A stretch of 64,000 nucleotides of DNA, from NCBI RefSeq assembly GCF_001281315.1, contig NZ_CP012479.1, positions 3,906,001 to 3,970,000 on the forward strand, written 5' to 3'. Source of the stretch: Arthrobacter sp. ERGS1:01. Lineage in GTDB: Bacteria > Actinomycetota > Actinomycetes > Actinomycetales > Micrococcaceae. Shown one piece after another: positions 53,882 to 63,302 of this stretch. The stretch's first letter is position 1, and each line of letters opens with the position of its first letter. The translations under genes were made by a program, and so were the position numbers. The notes beneath the pieces were generated by a model. The model was not told where the DNA came from. It saw only the letters and a program-made list of their open reading frames with translations, and did no database searches.

Positions 53882-54865
53882 TTGATCGGCTTCGTAGTCA
53901 AACGGTTCATTAATTACGCAATCCTTTCCATCATCGCCACCTTGAGCGCCTACGTCCTGGCAAGCGCCATCCTCAACCCGGCGGCCCGGTATTACGGGCG
54001 CAACCCGCGGCCCTCGGATGCGACGGTCAACGCCATCCTGGACGGCTTGGGCGTCAACCCCCACACCCCCGTCATTGAGCGGGTGTGGACGTGGCTCGTC
54101 AACATCGTCACCCACGGTTCGCTCGGCGACACCATCCACAACACCTCCGTGCTCAGCGAGATGACGGCCCGGGCGGGCACCAGCCTGCGCCTGCTGATCA
54201 TCGGCACCATCATCGCCGCCGTCGTCGGCGTGGCCCTGGGCGTGTGGGGCGCGGTGCGGCAGTACAAACTCAGCGACCAGGTCATCTCCTACGGATCATT
54301 CACCATCCTGGCCATGCCGTCGTTCGTCATCGGCATCCTGCTCATGATCCTGGCCACCAACCTGAACAGCATCCTGGGCATCCAGCTGATCAACTTCACC
54401 GGTGAGTACACTCCCGGGCTCGACGGCGGCTGGTGGGACCAGTTTGCCGACCGCGCCGGACACCTGGTGCTGCCGACCATCGCACTGGCCCTGACAGGCG
54501 CCGCCGCCTACTCGCGGTACCAACGCAGCGCCATGCTGGACGTGCTCTCCGCGGACTACATCCGCACGGCACGGTCCAAGGGCCGCACCCGGGGATCGGC
54601 ACTGGTCCGCCACGGCGTCCGGGTTGCACTGATCCCCATGTCGACATATTTCGCGTACTCCTTTGCCACCATCCTGGCCGGGGCGGCCGTCATCGAGCAG
54701 GTGTTCAGCTGGCACGGCATGGGCGAGTTCCTGTTCCAGGCCATCCAGCAAAGCGACATCAACGCCTTTACCGGTGCCATCTTGTTCAACGCGATCCTGG
54801 TGCTGATCGCCGGCACCCTGTCCGACGTCGCCTATTCCGCCCTCGACCCGAGAGTGCGGGTATAG
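53882..54865 (+). CDS. Peptide-type ABC transporter permease (DppB-like)
   Basis: 327 aa from a TTG at 53882 with GGGAGG 8 nt upstream. Six transmembrane segments; EAA loop DYIRTARSKGRTRGSALVRHG. N-terminal IGFVVKRFINYAILSIIATL is typical of DppB/OppB. The DppC-like gene starts 2 nt after its stop. Confidence 0.93.
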   Translation: MIGFVVKRFINYAILSIIATLSAYVLASAILNPAARYYGRNPRPSDATVNAILDGLGVNPHTPVIERVWTWLVNIVTHGSLGDTIHNTSVLSEMTARAGTSLRLLIIGTIIAAVVGVALGVWGAVRQYKLSDQVISYGSFTILAMPSFVIGILLMILATNLNSILGIQLINFTGEYTPGLDGGWWDQFADRAGHLVLPTIALALTGAAAYSRYQRSAMLDVLSADYIRTARSKGRTRGSALVRHGVRVALIPMSTYFAYSFATILAGAAVIEQVFSWHGMGEFLFQAIQQSDINAFTGAILFNAILVLIAGTLSDVAYSALDPRVRV

Positions 54866-54867
54866 CC

Positions 54868-55794
54868 ATGGAAGTACTGAGCGAACTGCCCGTCACGGAT
54901 TCCCCCGAAGCGACCGTTCCCACCAAGCCCGGCAGCAAGCCTGCCTCCCGCTCCCGCATGGTGTTCCGCCGCCTGCGCCACATGCCGCGCTTCTGGGTGG
55001 GCATCGTCGGGCTGGCGTTGATCAGCCTGTGGGCCATCTTCGGCCTGGCACCCAACGCCTGGAACCCCACCGACCTTGACGTGCTGAACATGGGCTCAAG
55101 CCCGTCGGCCCTGCACTGGTTCGGCACCAGCGACATCGGCGAGGACATCTACGCCCAAACCATTGTGGGCCTGCGCAAATCCCTGATCATCGGCCTGCTG
55201 GCCGGCCCGCTGGCCTCCATCCTCGCCGGCATCATCGGCGCCTTTGCCGGCTACCTTGGCGGCCGCTGGGACAAGGTCATCGTCTGGTTCATCGACCTGC
55301 TGCTGGTGCTGCCCAGCCTGTTCCTGTTCGTGCTGTTGAGCCCCATCTTCAAGTCGCTATCCTGGGTGGCGCTGATCTTCCTGCTGGCCGCCTTCGGCTG
55401 GATGATCATGGCCCGGGTGATCCGAGCCCAGACCATGTCTCTGAAGGAACGCGATTTCATCAAGGCCGCCCGCTTCATGGGCGTCGACACCTGGACCATC
55501 ATCCGCCGGCACATCCTGCCCAACGTCTCCTCGCTGCTGATCATCGACGCTACGCTCGGCGTCGGCGCGGCCATCCTGAGCGAGACCACGCTGAGCTACT
55601 TCGGCTTCGGCATCCAGGCGCCCGACGTCTCCCTCGGCACCCTCCTCAATGCCGGACAGGGCGCCGCCGTCACGCGCCCCTGGCTGTTCGTCTTCCCCGC
55701 CGCCATCCTGGTCTGGACCGTGCTGTCCGCCAGTCTGGTCGGCGATGCCCTGCGTGACGCAGTGGACCCTACCTCCGGAGTCAACCGTGGCTGA
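54868..55794 (+). CDS. Peptide-type ABC transporter permease (DppC-like)
   Basis: 308 aa from the ATG at 54868. A charged N-terminal tail, then six helices; DppC landmarks [18 protein letters not shown] and the EAA loop [20 protein letters not shown]. The stop overlaps the ATPase gene by 8 nt. Confidence 0.94.
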   Translation: MEVLSELPVTDSPEATVPTKPGSKPASRSRMVFRRLRHMPRFWVGIVGLALISLWAIFGLAPNAWNPTDLDVLNMGSSPSALHWFGTSDIGEDIYAQTIVGLRKSLIIGLLAGPLASILAGIIGAFAGYLGGRWDKVIVWFIDLLLVLPSLFLFVLLSPIFKSLSWVALIFLLAAFGWMIMARVIRAQTMSLKERDFIKAARFMGVDTWTIIRRHILPNVSSLLIIDATLGVGAAILSETTLSYFGFGIQAPDVSLGTLLNAGQGAAVTRPWLFVFPAAILVWTVLSASLVGDALRDAVDPTSGVNRG

Positions 55795-57862
55795 TAACAA
55801 CACACCCCTGCTCGAGGTCCGCGACCTCAGCGTCACTTTCCCTGCCCCCAGCGGTTCCGTCACCGCAGTGCGCGGCGTCAACTACCACGTCAACAAGGGC
55901 GAGTTCCTGGGCATCGTGGGCGAGTCCGGCTCCGGAAAGTCAGTGTCCTCGCTGGCCGTCATGGGCCTGCTGCCGTCCTCCGCCCAGGTCAGCGGCGAGA
56001 TCCTCTTCGAGGGCAAGCCGCTGCTGGGCCGCAATGACGCCCAGATGTCGCGGCTGCGCGGCGACGGCATCTCCATCATCTTCCAGGACCCGCTGTCCGC
56101 CCTGACGCCTGTCTACACGATCGGCGCGCAGATCGCGGAGTCGTTGCTCCTGCACGACAAGGGCCTCTCCAAACTGGCCGCCAATGCCCGTGCCGTGGAA
56201 CTGTTGAAGATCGTCGGCATCCCGAACCCGGAACGCCGGGCCCAGGCGTTCCCGCACGAGTTTTCCGGCGGCATGCGCCAACGCGCCATGATCGCGATCG
56301 CCATCGCCAACAACCCCCGCCTGATCATCGCCGACGAGCCGACCACGGCGCTGGACGTCACCATCCAGGCGCAGATCCTGGAGGTGTTGCAGAAGGCGAA
56401 GGACCTCACGGGTGCCGCCGTCGTGCTGATCACCCATGACCTTGGCGTGGTGGCCGGGAACGCCGACCGCATCGCCGTCATGTACGCGGGCCGGATCGTG
56501 GAGACCGGAACCGTGGACCAGGTGTTCCACGAGCCCACCATGCCGTACACGATCGGGCTGCTGCGCTCCATGCCGAACCTGGCCACGGCGGGGCACACCC
56601 GGCTGGTGCCTTTGGAGGGACGTCCGCCGCAGTTGAGCAACCTTGCCCCGGGCTGCCCGTTCGCGCCCCGGTGCCCCATCGCCGTCGACGCCTGCCGCAG
56701 CACCGAGCCACCCCTCGCCATGATCGGGGACGCATCAAACCACAGCGCCGCCTGCCTGCGCATGGCGGAGATCGACGGCGGCCAACTCAAGCGCGGCCAG
56801 ATTTACCCGGTCCCGGCCCCCGTGGCTGCCGCCGAACGGGCCGCCGTCGAACCTGCCAGCGTGCTGGCCGTCGAGGGCCTGGTGCGGCACTTCCCGCTCC
56901 TGAAGGGTGCCGTGTTCAAGCGGCAGGTGGGCACCGTCAAGGCGGTCGACGGCGTCAGCCTCGACATCCGCTCGGGGCAGACGCTGGGGCTGGTGGGCGA
57001 GTCCGGTTGCGGCAAGACCACCACCATCATGGAAATCCTGGAGCTCGCCAAACCGCAGGCCGGGCGCATCAGCGTCGACGGCCGGGACGTGGCCGCCATG
57101 TCCGCCAAGGAACGCCGGGCCCTGCGCCGCGACATCCAGGTGGTCTTCCAGGACCCCATGGCCTCCCTCGACCCGCGCCTGCCCATTCAGGACATCATCG
57201 CCGAACCGCTGACGGTGCACGGCGTGCCGGCCGCGGAACGGCGCGAAAAGGTGGCCGAGGTCCTTGAGCTCGTGGGACTGGACCCGGTCATGGCGAACAG
57301 GTACCCGCACGAGTTTTCCGGCGGCCAGCGCCAAAGGATCGGCATTGCGCGGGCCCTCGTGACGGATCCGAAGATCATCGTGCTGGACGAGCCCGTCTCA
57401 GCCCTGGACGTCTCCATCCAGGCCGGCGTCATCAACCTGCTCGAGGATCTGCAGGAACGGTTGGGGCTGTCGTACCTGTTCGTGGCCCACGACCTTGCCG
57501 TGGTCCGCCAGATCGCCCACACCGTGGCCGTGATGTATTTGGGCCGCGTGGTGGAGTCGGGACCCGCGGAGTCCGTCTTTGACGCCCCCAAACACCCCTA
57601 CACGCGGGCGCTGCTGTCCGCCGTGCCGGTCCCGGACCCAACGCTGGAGAAGAACCGCAAGCGCATCATTCTCGACGGGGACCTGCCCAGCCCCACCGAG
57701 AACATCCCGGGCTGCAACTTCCGCACCCGCTGCCCCCTGTACAGGTTGCTGGACGCGGAGGCGCAGGGACGATGTGCCGGTGAGGACCCGGCGCTTCGCC
57801 AAGTGGATGGAACGGAGGCAGCCTGCCACCATGCGGAATCGATTGAACTTGTCTTGCAGTAA
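55787..57862 (+). CDS. Fused DppD-DppF dual ATPase
   Basis: 691 aa from a GTG at 55787 (CGGAG 7 nt upstream). Two full cassettes: Walker [12 protein letters not shown] and [11 protein letters not shown], signatures [15 protein letters not shown] and [15 protein letters not shown], Walker [14 protein letters not shown] and [13 protein letters not shown]. Each ends with the oligopeptide/dipeptide C-terminal Cys motif ([30 protein letters not shown]) that may hold an Fe-S cluster. The fusion of the two ATPases is common in actinobacteria. Confidence 0.95.
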   Translation: MADNNTPLLEVRDLSVTFPAPSGSVTAVRGVNYHVNKGEFLGIVGESGSGKSVSSLAVMGLLPSSAQVSGEILFEGKPLLGRNDAQMSRLRGDGISIIFQDPLSALTPVYTIGAQIAESLLLHDKGLSKLAANARAVELLKIVGIPNPERRAQAFPHEFSGGMRQRAMIAIAIANNPRLIIADEPTTALDVTIQAQILEVLQKAKDLTGAAVVLITHDLGVVAGNADRIAVMYAGRIVETGTVDQVFHEPTMPYTIGLLRSMPNLATAGHTRLVPLEGRPPQLSNLAPGCPFAPRCPIAVDACRSTEPPLAMIGDASNHSAACLRMAEIDGGQLKRGQIYPVPAPVAAAERAAVEPASVLAVEGLVRHFPLLKGAVFKRQVGTVKAVDGVSLDIRSGQTLGLVGESGCGKTTTIMEILELAKPQAGRISVDGRDVAAMSAKERRALRRDIQVVFQDPMASLDPRLPIQDIIAEPLTVHGVPAAERREKVAEVLELVGLDPVMANRYPHEFSGGQRQRIGIARALVTDPKIIVLDEPVSALDVSIQAGVINLLEDLQERLGLSYLFVAHDLAVVRQIAHTVAVMYLGRVVESGPAESVFDAPKHPYTRALLSAVPVPDPTLEKNRKRIILDGDLPSPTENIPGCNFRTRCPLYRLLDAEAQGRCAGEDPALRQVDGTEAACHHAESIELVLQ

Positions 57863-57928
57863 AACACTCGTGACCCAAAGGCCGGGACAACCCCGGACGC
57901 AGGGAACACATCTAGGAGGAAGCCAACA

Positions 57929-59659
57929 ATGAACCGCATCAAGAAAGTCATGACGGCGGGTGCGGCGACGCTGACCCTGGCGATGATCGTCTCCGGCTGC
58001 AGCGCCGGCGGCGGCGGAGGCACCAAGCCCACCGTCAATAGTTCCCAGGGCGCCGCAGCAACAGGCACGCTGCCCACCACGGCGTGGACGGCTGCCGACT
58101 ACTCCGCGGTCAAGAGTGGCGGAACCCTGACGCTGGCCATTGACCAGCTGCCGGACAACTGGAACACGCTCCAGGCCGACGGCAACAACGTCTCCACAGC
58201 GCAGATCGTCGACCCGACCACCGGTGGGCCCGTGCGCACCACGGCCGACGGCGGCTGGGAGGTCAACCCGGACTACGCGACCGAGGTCAAGCTTGTCAGC
58301 GACGACCCCCAGGTGGTTGAGGTCAAGCTGAACCCGAAGGCGGTCTGGCAGGACGGCACCCCGGTGACGTACAAGGACTTCGAGGCCACGGTCAAGGCCT
58401 CCAGCGGTGCAAACAAGGCCTACCAGCTGGTCTCGGACAACGTCTACAAGGACATCGCCTCGGTGTCCCGCGAGGACACCGACCAGAACTTCAAGATCAC
58501 GTTCAAGAACAAGAACGCCGACTGGCCCTCCATCCTGGGCGGCAGCACGGCCGGCTCGGCCACGGCCAGCATCCTGCCGGCGGCCATCGCCGCCGACCCC
58601 AAGGCGTTCAACGAAGGCTACAAGTCCAAGGCGCTGCCGTCGGATGGCCCGTTCATGGTCTCCAACGTCGACAGCAACGGCCAGGTGGTCACGCTGACCC
58701 CGAACCCGAAGTGGTGGGGCGAGAAGCCCAAGCTGGACAAGATCATCATGAAGGTCGTTTCCCGTGACGGGCTCGCCCAGGCCTACGCGAACAAGGAACT
58801 GGACGTCGTCAGCATCGGCACCAACAAGGACAACTACGACACCGCCAAGAAGCGCACCGACGGCACCATCCAGCAGTCCGGCGGCCTGACCTGGAACCAC
58901 ATCACCATGAACGGTTCCAAGGGCCCGCTGGCCGATGTGAAGGTACGCCAGGCAGTGGCCCGCGCCATTGACCGGGACACCATCTCCGCCAGCCGCTTGA
59001 GCCCGATCGGCGCACCGGTGACCAGCCAGAACAGCTACATCTACATGCCCGGCCAGAAGGGCTACCAGGATGACGCCACATCGGTCATCGGCTACGACAC
59101 GGCCAAGTCCCTGGACCTGCTCAAGGAGGCCGGCTACGCAAAGGGTTCCGACGGCATCCAGGCCAAGGGCGGCCAGAAGCTGGTCCTGACCTACACCCTG
59201 GACGCCAACAACCCCGTCTCGGAGCAGCTGTTCAAGCAGTTCCAGGCCAACCTGCAGGTTGTGGGCATCACGCTGAAGAACAACACGGTCCCTTCGGACA
59301 AGTTCTTCTCCGACTACGTGCTCAAGAGCAACTTTGAGATGACGGGCTTCGCCTGGTCGGGCACGCCGTTCCCGGTTTCCTCGACGGAATCGATCTTCTA
59401 CCCCGTGGATTCCGGCCAGAACTTCACCGGCATCACCGATGCGAAGCTCGGCGACATGTGGGCCAAGGCCAACGCCGAACTGGATCCGGCCAAGCGGATC
59501 GCACTGGCCAACGAGATCGACAAGGCCATCTTCGCCTACACACCCGTCATCCCGTTGACGCCCACCCCGAACACCTACGGTGTCACCACGGGCGTGGTCA
59601 ACTACGGTGCGGCACAGTTCCAGTCGATTGACTGGACCAAGGTGGGCTGGAAGGCCTAA
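57929..59659 (+). CDS. Family 5 solute-binding lipoprotein
   Basis: 576 aa. Ribosome-binding site AGGAGGAA lies before the ATG. Lipobox IVSGC at Cys24, then a Gly-rich linker. The SBP_bac_5 fold is clear: VEVKLNPKAVWQDGTPVTYKDF, ALPSDGPFMVSNVDSNGQ, VRQAVARAIDRDTI. It binds peptides, glycosides or similar ligands for the importer encoded just upstream. The cognate ligand is unknown. Confidence 0.94.
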   Translation: MNRIKKVMTAGAATLTLAMIVSGCSAGGGGGTKPTVNSSQGAAATGTLPTTAWTAADYSAVKSGGTLTLAIDQLPDNWNTLQADGNNVSTAQIVDPTTGGPVRTTADGGWEVNPDYATEVKLVSDDPQVVEVKLNPKAVWQDGTPVTYKDFEATVKASSGANKAYQLVSDNVYKDIASVSREDTDQNFKITFKNKNADWPSILGGSTAGSATASILPAAIAADPKAFNEGYKSKALPSDGPFMVSNVDSNGQVVTLTPNPKWWGEKPKLDKIIMKVVSRDGLAQAYANKELDVVSIGTNKDNYDTAKKRTDGTIQQSGGLTWNHITMNGSKGPLADVKVRQAVARAIDRDTISASRLSPIGAPVTSQNSYIYMPGQKGYQDDATSVIGYDTAKSLDLLKEAGYAKGSDGIQAKGGQKLVLTYTLDANNPVSEQLFKQFQANLQVVGITLKNNTVPSDKFFSDYVLKSNFEMTGFAWSGTPFPVSSTESIFYPVDSGQNFTGITDAKLGDMWAKANAELDPAKRIALANEIDKAIFAYTPVIPLTPTPNTYGVTTGVVNYGAAQFQSIDWTKVGWKA

Positions 59660-59677
59660 GCCCAGGCACTAACGGAC

Positions 59678-59724
59678 AACGGCAGGCCCAACCACCGCTT
59701 TTGCGGGGTTGGGCCTGCCGTTTT
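59678..59724 (+). terminator. Perfect 16-bp terminator of the peptide-importer operon
   Basis: AACGGCAGGCCCAACC pairs perfectly with 59707-59722 across a 13-nt loop, followed by TTTT. Its right arm is homologous to the repeat units that follow. Confidence 0.88.
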
Positions 59725-59725
59725 C

Positions 59726-59813
59726 GGTGGTTGGGCCTGCCGTTTTCGGTGGTTGAGCTTGCCGAAACCGGTGGTTGAGCTTGTCGTTCTCGGTGGTTGA
59801 GCTTGCCGAAACC
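59726..59813. repeat. Four tandem 22-bp REP units
   Basis: Units at 59726, 59748, 59770 and 59792 begin GGTGGTTG and alternate the endings CCGTTTTC, CCGAAACC, TCGTTCTC, CCGAAACC. Same family as the 26013 REP. The array continues from the terminator arm. Confidence 0.9.
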
Positions 59814-59827
59814 GATGCTTGGGCCCG

Positions 59828-60409
59828 TTAGCTGAACACGCTCACCACGGCGAGCACCGCCAGCACCAGGCCGACGACGGCGGCCGGCACGTTCCAGCGG
59901 TGCGCCACCGCAGGCTCATCCCTGGCAGCAGCGGCGGCACCGGCGGAGGCGTTGCGGGTCTCCCAGGCGTCCCACGCGGCATCCACGCCGAGCTGGGTGG
60001 GCGGGACGGCAAAGTCCGCCCCGCCGGAGCCCTTCCCGCCGGGCAGCCGGCGCGGGCCCAGTTTGCCCACCCCCGGGGCGCCCCAGCAGGGAATCCGCCC
60101 GTCGGAGGTGTCCAGGATGACCGTCTGCGTGACGCGAACGGCCGTCAGGCGGCCAAACGGCACGTCATGGTCGCGCAGGATGTTGACCACCGTGAGCCCG
60201 TCCGGGTGCACCACCAGGCGGGGCCGCCACAGGAGCACGAACACCGCCCACGCTGCCAGCAGCAGCCACGGCAGGAAGTGCCAGATGGATGCCGCCGTGC
60301 CGGTCATGAGCAGGTTCACGGCAAAGAGCACGCAGAACACCCACGCGACCACGGCAAGCACCCGCGTGGGCCTCGAATACAGGGACTCGCGGCCCGTTAC
60401 AGTCCCCAC
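59828..60409 (-). CDS. Bacterial PH-domain membrane protein
   Basis: 193 aa from a GTG at 60409, overlapping the phosphatase stop. Two transmembrane helices (LAVVAWVFCVLFAVNLLM, WHFLPWLLLAAWAVFVLLW), a bPH-type beta domain (RPRLVVHPDGLTVVNILRDHDVPFGRL in two strands) and a C-terminal helix (PAAVVGLVLAVLAVVSVF). Role unknown; often encoded near phosphatases in actinobacteria. Confidence 0.82.
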   Translation of the reverse strand: MGTVTGRESLYSRPTRVLAVVAWVFCVLFAVNLLMTGTAASIWHFLPWLLLAAWAVFVLLWRPRLVVHPDGLTVVNILRDHDVPFGRLTAVRVTQTVILDTSDGRIPCWGAPGVGKLGPRRLPGGKGSGGADFAVPPTQLGVDAAWDAWETRNASAGAAAAARDEPAVAHRWNVPAAVVGLVLAVLAVVSVFS

Positions 60410-61044
60410 TGCTCCACAGCCGGGGTCATCTTGTCCCACCCGAGCGTGCAGACCTTGGCGGTGCCCAGCACAAAGTGCCTGCCTTCGCCGGCGTCGAGCC
60501 CCAACCAGCGGGCCGTGAGGATGCGCAGGAAGTGACCGTGCGCCACGAGCAGCACGTTGGCCGCAACGCTGCCGTCGGGCTGGGGTGCGCGCACCCGGTC
60601 AACAATGGCGTCGGCGCGGGCCGCCACCTGGGCCAGCGTCTCGCCGTTGGGCACGCCGCTGTCCCAGATCAGGTAGCCGGGGTTCTCGGCCCGCACCACG
60701 GCGCTGTTGATGCCTTCATAGTCGCCGTAGTTCCATTCGACGGCGTTGGGCTCCACCTCCGCGTCTGGGTAGCCGGCAAGTTCCGCGGTGCGGCGTGCGC
60801 GCTGCAGCGGCGAGGTGAGCACCAGGTCGAAGTGGTTGCCGAGCAGGGCGGGCCGGGCCGAGCGGGCCTGCTCCTCTCCTTCTTCGGTGAGCGGCAGGTC
60901 CGTCAGGCCGGTGTACTGGCCGCTGCGGGACCATTCGGTTTCGCCGTGGCGCAGCAGCCACAGTTTGGGCCCGCCGGGCACGGGGATGTGGCTCAACGGC
61001 GTCGACCCGGTGGGAACGGCTTCAGATGCAACTGCAGGGCTCAT
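60397..61044 (-). CDS. Histidine phosphatase family protein
   Basis: 215 aa. Phosphoglycerate-mutase-like fold with the RHG motif LLRHGETEWSRSGQYTGLTD, LTSPLQRARRTAEL, catalytic Glu in VEWNYGDYEG and His in LLVAHGHFLRILTARWLG. Likely a broad acid phosphatase of CobC/GpmB type. It is coupled to the PH gene and 54 nt downstream of cca. Confidence 0.93.
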   Translation of the reverse strand: MSPAVASEAVPTGSTPLSHIPVPGGPKLWLLRHGETEWSRSGQYTGLTDLPLTEEGEEQARSARPALLGNHFDLVLTSPLQRARRTAELAGYPDAEVEPNAVEWNYGDYEGINSAVVRAENPGYLIWDSGVPNGETLAQVAARADAIVDRVRAPQPDGSVAANVLLVAHGHFLRILTARWLGLDAGEGRHFVLGTAKVCTLGWDKMTPAVEQWGL

Positions 61045-61098
61045 GCGTTGGTCCTCTTTTCTGGGGGCCGGCCTGGTGCGGCCGGCCCGGCGTTGCTC

Positions 61099-62583
61099 TT
61101 AGGGATTGTCCGTGGACGGAGCGGGTGAATCGGCTGTTTCAACGGGCGGCGCGGACTCGGGTTGTTCCGCCCACCAGGACTGCAGCGCCGCCACGGCGTC
61201 CGCATGGTCCAGCGGTCCCTGGTCCATGCGAAGTTCCAGCAGGTGTTTGTAGGCACGCCCCACCACCGGCCCGGGCTTTAGTCCCAGCAGCTCCATGATG
61301 GCAGCACCGTCCAGGTCGGGGCGGATCGAGTCGAGCTCCTCCTGCTCGGCCAGCACGGCAATGCGCTCTTCCAGGTCGTCATAGGCAAAGGACAGCCTGT
61401 CCGCCTTGCGCTGGTTGCGGGTGGTGACGTCCGACCGGGTGAGCCGGTGCAAGCGCTCCAGGACGGGGCCGGCGTCGGTCACGTAACGGCGGACGGCCGA
61501 ATCGGTCCAGCCCGCGTCGCCGTAGCCGTAAAAACGCATGTGCAGTTCCACCAGGCGGGCCACGGCCTTGATGGAATCGTTGTCAAAGCGCAATGCCTTC
61601 ATGCGCTTTGCAGTCAGTTTGGCCCCGGCCAGGTCGTGGTGCCGGAAGCTGACGGCGCCGCCTGGCTCAAATCGGCGGGTCTTGGGCTTGCCGACGTCGT
61701 GCATCAGGGCAGCGAACCGCAACACGAAGTCCGGGCCCGGAACGGGGCCGTCGGGGCCGGTTTCCAGGGCGGCCGCCTGCTCCAGGACCTGCAGGGAGTG
61801 CTGGTAGACGTCCTTGTGGCGGTGGTGCTCGTCGGTTTCCAGCTTCAACGCCGGCACCTCCGGGAGCACCAGATCGGCCAGCCCGGTCTCCACCAGGAGG
61901 TCGATGCCGGCCCGCGGGTGGGCGCCGCAAATGAGCTTCACGAGCTCGTCGCGGACACGCTCGGCGGAAATGATGCTGATGCGTTCGGCCATGCCGGTCA
62001 TCGCCTGGCGCACGTCGGGATGCACGTCGAAGCCAAGTTGGGAGGCAAAGCGGGCAGCCCGCATCATGCGCAGCGGGTCATCGGAGAAGGACTGCTGCGG
62101 TGTGCCGGGGGTCCGCAGCACGCCGGCGGCGAGGTCTGCGGCGCCGCCGTAGGGATCCACGAGTTCCAGTCCGGGCAGGCGCAGCGCCATCGCATTGACG
62201 CTGAAGTCGCGGCGTTGCAGATCGTCCTCCAGGGACGCGCCAAACGCCACCTGGGGTTTGCGGGAGTCGGGGTCGTACGCCTCCGCACGGTACGTGGTGA
62301 CCTCTATAAGGAGGACGTCCTTGTTCCGGTTGCGCTTGCGGAAGCCGATGGTGCCAAAGGCCCGGCCCATCTCCCAGTGTGAATCCGCCCATTTCTTGGC
62401 CACGGCCAGGATCTCATCCGGGGTGGCGTTGGTGGTGAAGTCCAGGTCCGGGGAAATCCTGCCCAGGAACAGGTCGCGGACGGGGCCGCCCACCAGGGAC
62501 AGTTCATATCCTGCGTCGGCAAAGAGGTGTCCCAGTTCAAGGACTACCGGGTCTAAATTCGAGGTATCGGGCACCATTTCCAT
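61099..62583 (-). CDS. cca: CCA tRNA nucleotidyltransferase
   Basis: 494 aa. Head domain LVGGPVRDLFLGRISPDLDFTTNA with the metal-binding DxD, RRDFSVNAMALRLPG, then the RNA-binding neck and a C-terminal HD domain (MHDVGKPKTRRF). This is the bacterial class II enzyme that adds or repairs the tRNA 3' CCA. The start may be 62577 instead. Divergent from the Nudix gene; the pair with murJ is the usual near-origin arrangement. Confidence 0.95.
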   Translation of the reverse strand: MEMVPDTSNLDPVVLELGHLFADAGYELSLVGGPVRDLFLGRISPDLDFTTNATPDEILAVAKKWADSHWEMGRAFGTIGFRKRNRNKDVLLIEVTTYRAEAYDPDSRKPQVAFGASLEDDLQRRDFSVNAMALRLPGLELVDPYGGAADLAAGVLRTPGTPQQSFSDDPLRMMRAARFASQLGFDVHPDVRQAMTGMAERISIISAERVRDELVKLICGAHPRAGIDLLVETGLADLVLPEVPALKLETDEHHRHKDVYQHSLQVLEQAAALETGPDGPVPGPDFVLRFAALMHDVGKPKTRRFEPGGAVSFRHHDLAGAKLTAKRMKALRFDNDSIKAVARLVELHMRFYGYGDAGWTDSAVRRYVTDAGPVLERLHRLTRSDVTTRNQRKADRLSFAYDDLEERIAVLAEQEELDSIRPDLDGAAIMELLGLKPGPVVGRAYKHLLELRMDQGPLDHADAVAALQSWWAEQPESAPPVETADSPAPSTDNP

Positions 62584-62713
62584 AGTCCCTTAAGAATGCC
62601 AGACTTTTTGCCGCCGCCACCGCCGCACGGCTGAACGCTTGCCCCGACGCGGCATGAAAACGGCGGATCCGCCCTGTCATCATCCCGGCCCAAAGATAGC
62701 TAGAGTGGACTCC

Positions 62714-63253
62714 ATGGTTCACCCAGTGCCGCGCGCGCCGAAAAGGAGCCCATTGCCGTCGGCAATGGGCGGCCAGAGCGCGCCCGCGGCACCAAGCTCC
62801 GCCAGCCAGCTGCCCACGGTGGAGGAAATCTCCGCCGGCGGCGTCGTGGTGGAACGGCGCGACGGCGCATTGTGCGTTGCGATCATCGCCCGGATCAACC
62901 GCGGCGGCCGGCTGGAATGGTGCCTGCCCAAGGGCCACCCGGAGGGCGTGGAAACGTACGCCGAGGCGGCCGTGCGTGAAATTGAGGAAGAGACCGGCAT
63001 CGCCGGGGACATCCTGGCACCGCTGGGCAGCATCGACTACTGGTTCACCGTCAGCGGCCACCGGGTCCACAAGACCGTCCACCACTTCCTGCTGCGTGCC
63101 ACGGGCGGCTTCCTGACAATCGAGAACGATCCCGACCATGAAGCGGTCGACGTCGCCTGGGTTCCGCTGGCCGAACTGGACCGCAAACTGTCGTTCCCGA
63201 ACGAACGGCGGATCACCGACCTGGCCCGGGATCTGCTGCCGGAATACTTCTAA
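62714..63253 (+). CDS. Nudix hydrolase
   Basis: 179 aa from the ATG at 62714. The Nudix box GHPEGVETYAEAAVREIEEETGI is complete (given here from 62937). An Ala/Pro-rich N-terminus precedes the fold (VEEISAGGVVVERRDG). Related actinobacterial proteins next to murJ act on nucleoside diphosphate derivatives; substrate not known. Forty-nine nt before murJ. Confidence 0.93.
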   Translation: MVHPVPRAPKRSPLPSAMGGQSAPAAPSSASQLPTVEEISAGGVVVERRDGALCVAIIARINRGGRLEWCLPKGHPEGVETYAEAAVREIEEETGIAGDILAPLGSIDYWFTVSGHRVHKTVHHFLLRATGGFLTIENDPDHEAVDVAWVPLAELDRKLSFPNERRITDLARDLLPEYF

Positions 63254-63302
63254 GGCCCCTGTTCCAGCCCTTACCCGGCGTGCAGTGAGATGATGGGGAA
63301 CG

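Noticed and set aside
53337..53885. 182-codon plus-strand open frame before the peptide importer
   Set aside because: No ribosome-binding site, Pro/Arg-rich, and it overlaps the importer start.
59726..59813. Tandem 22-bp units as a possible CRISPR array
   Set aside because: Units abut with no spacers and belong to the known REP family; no cas genes.
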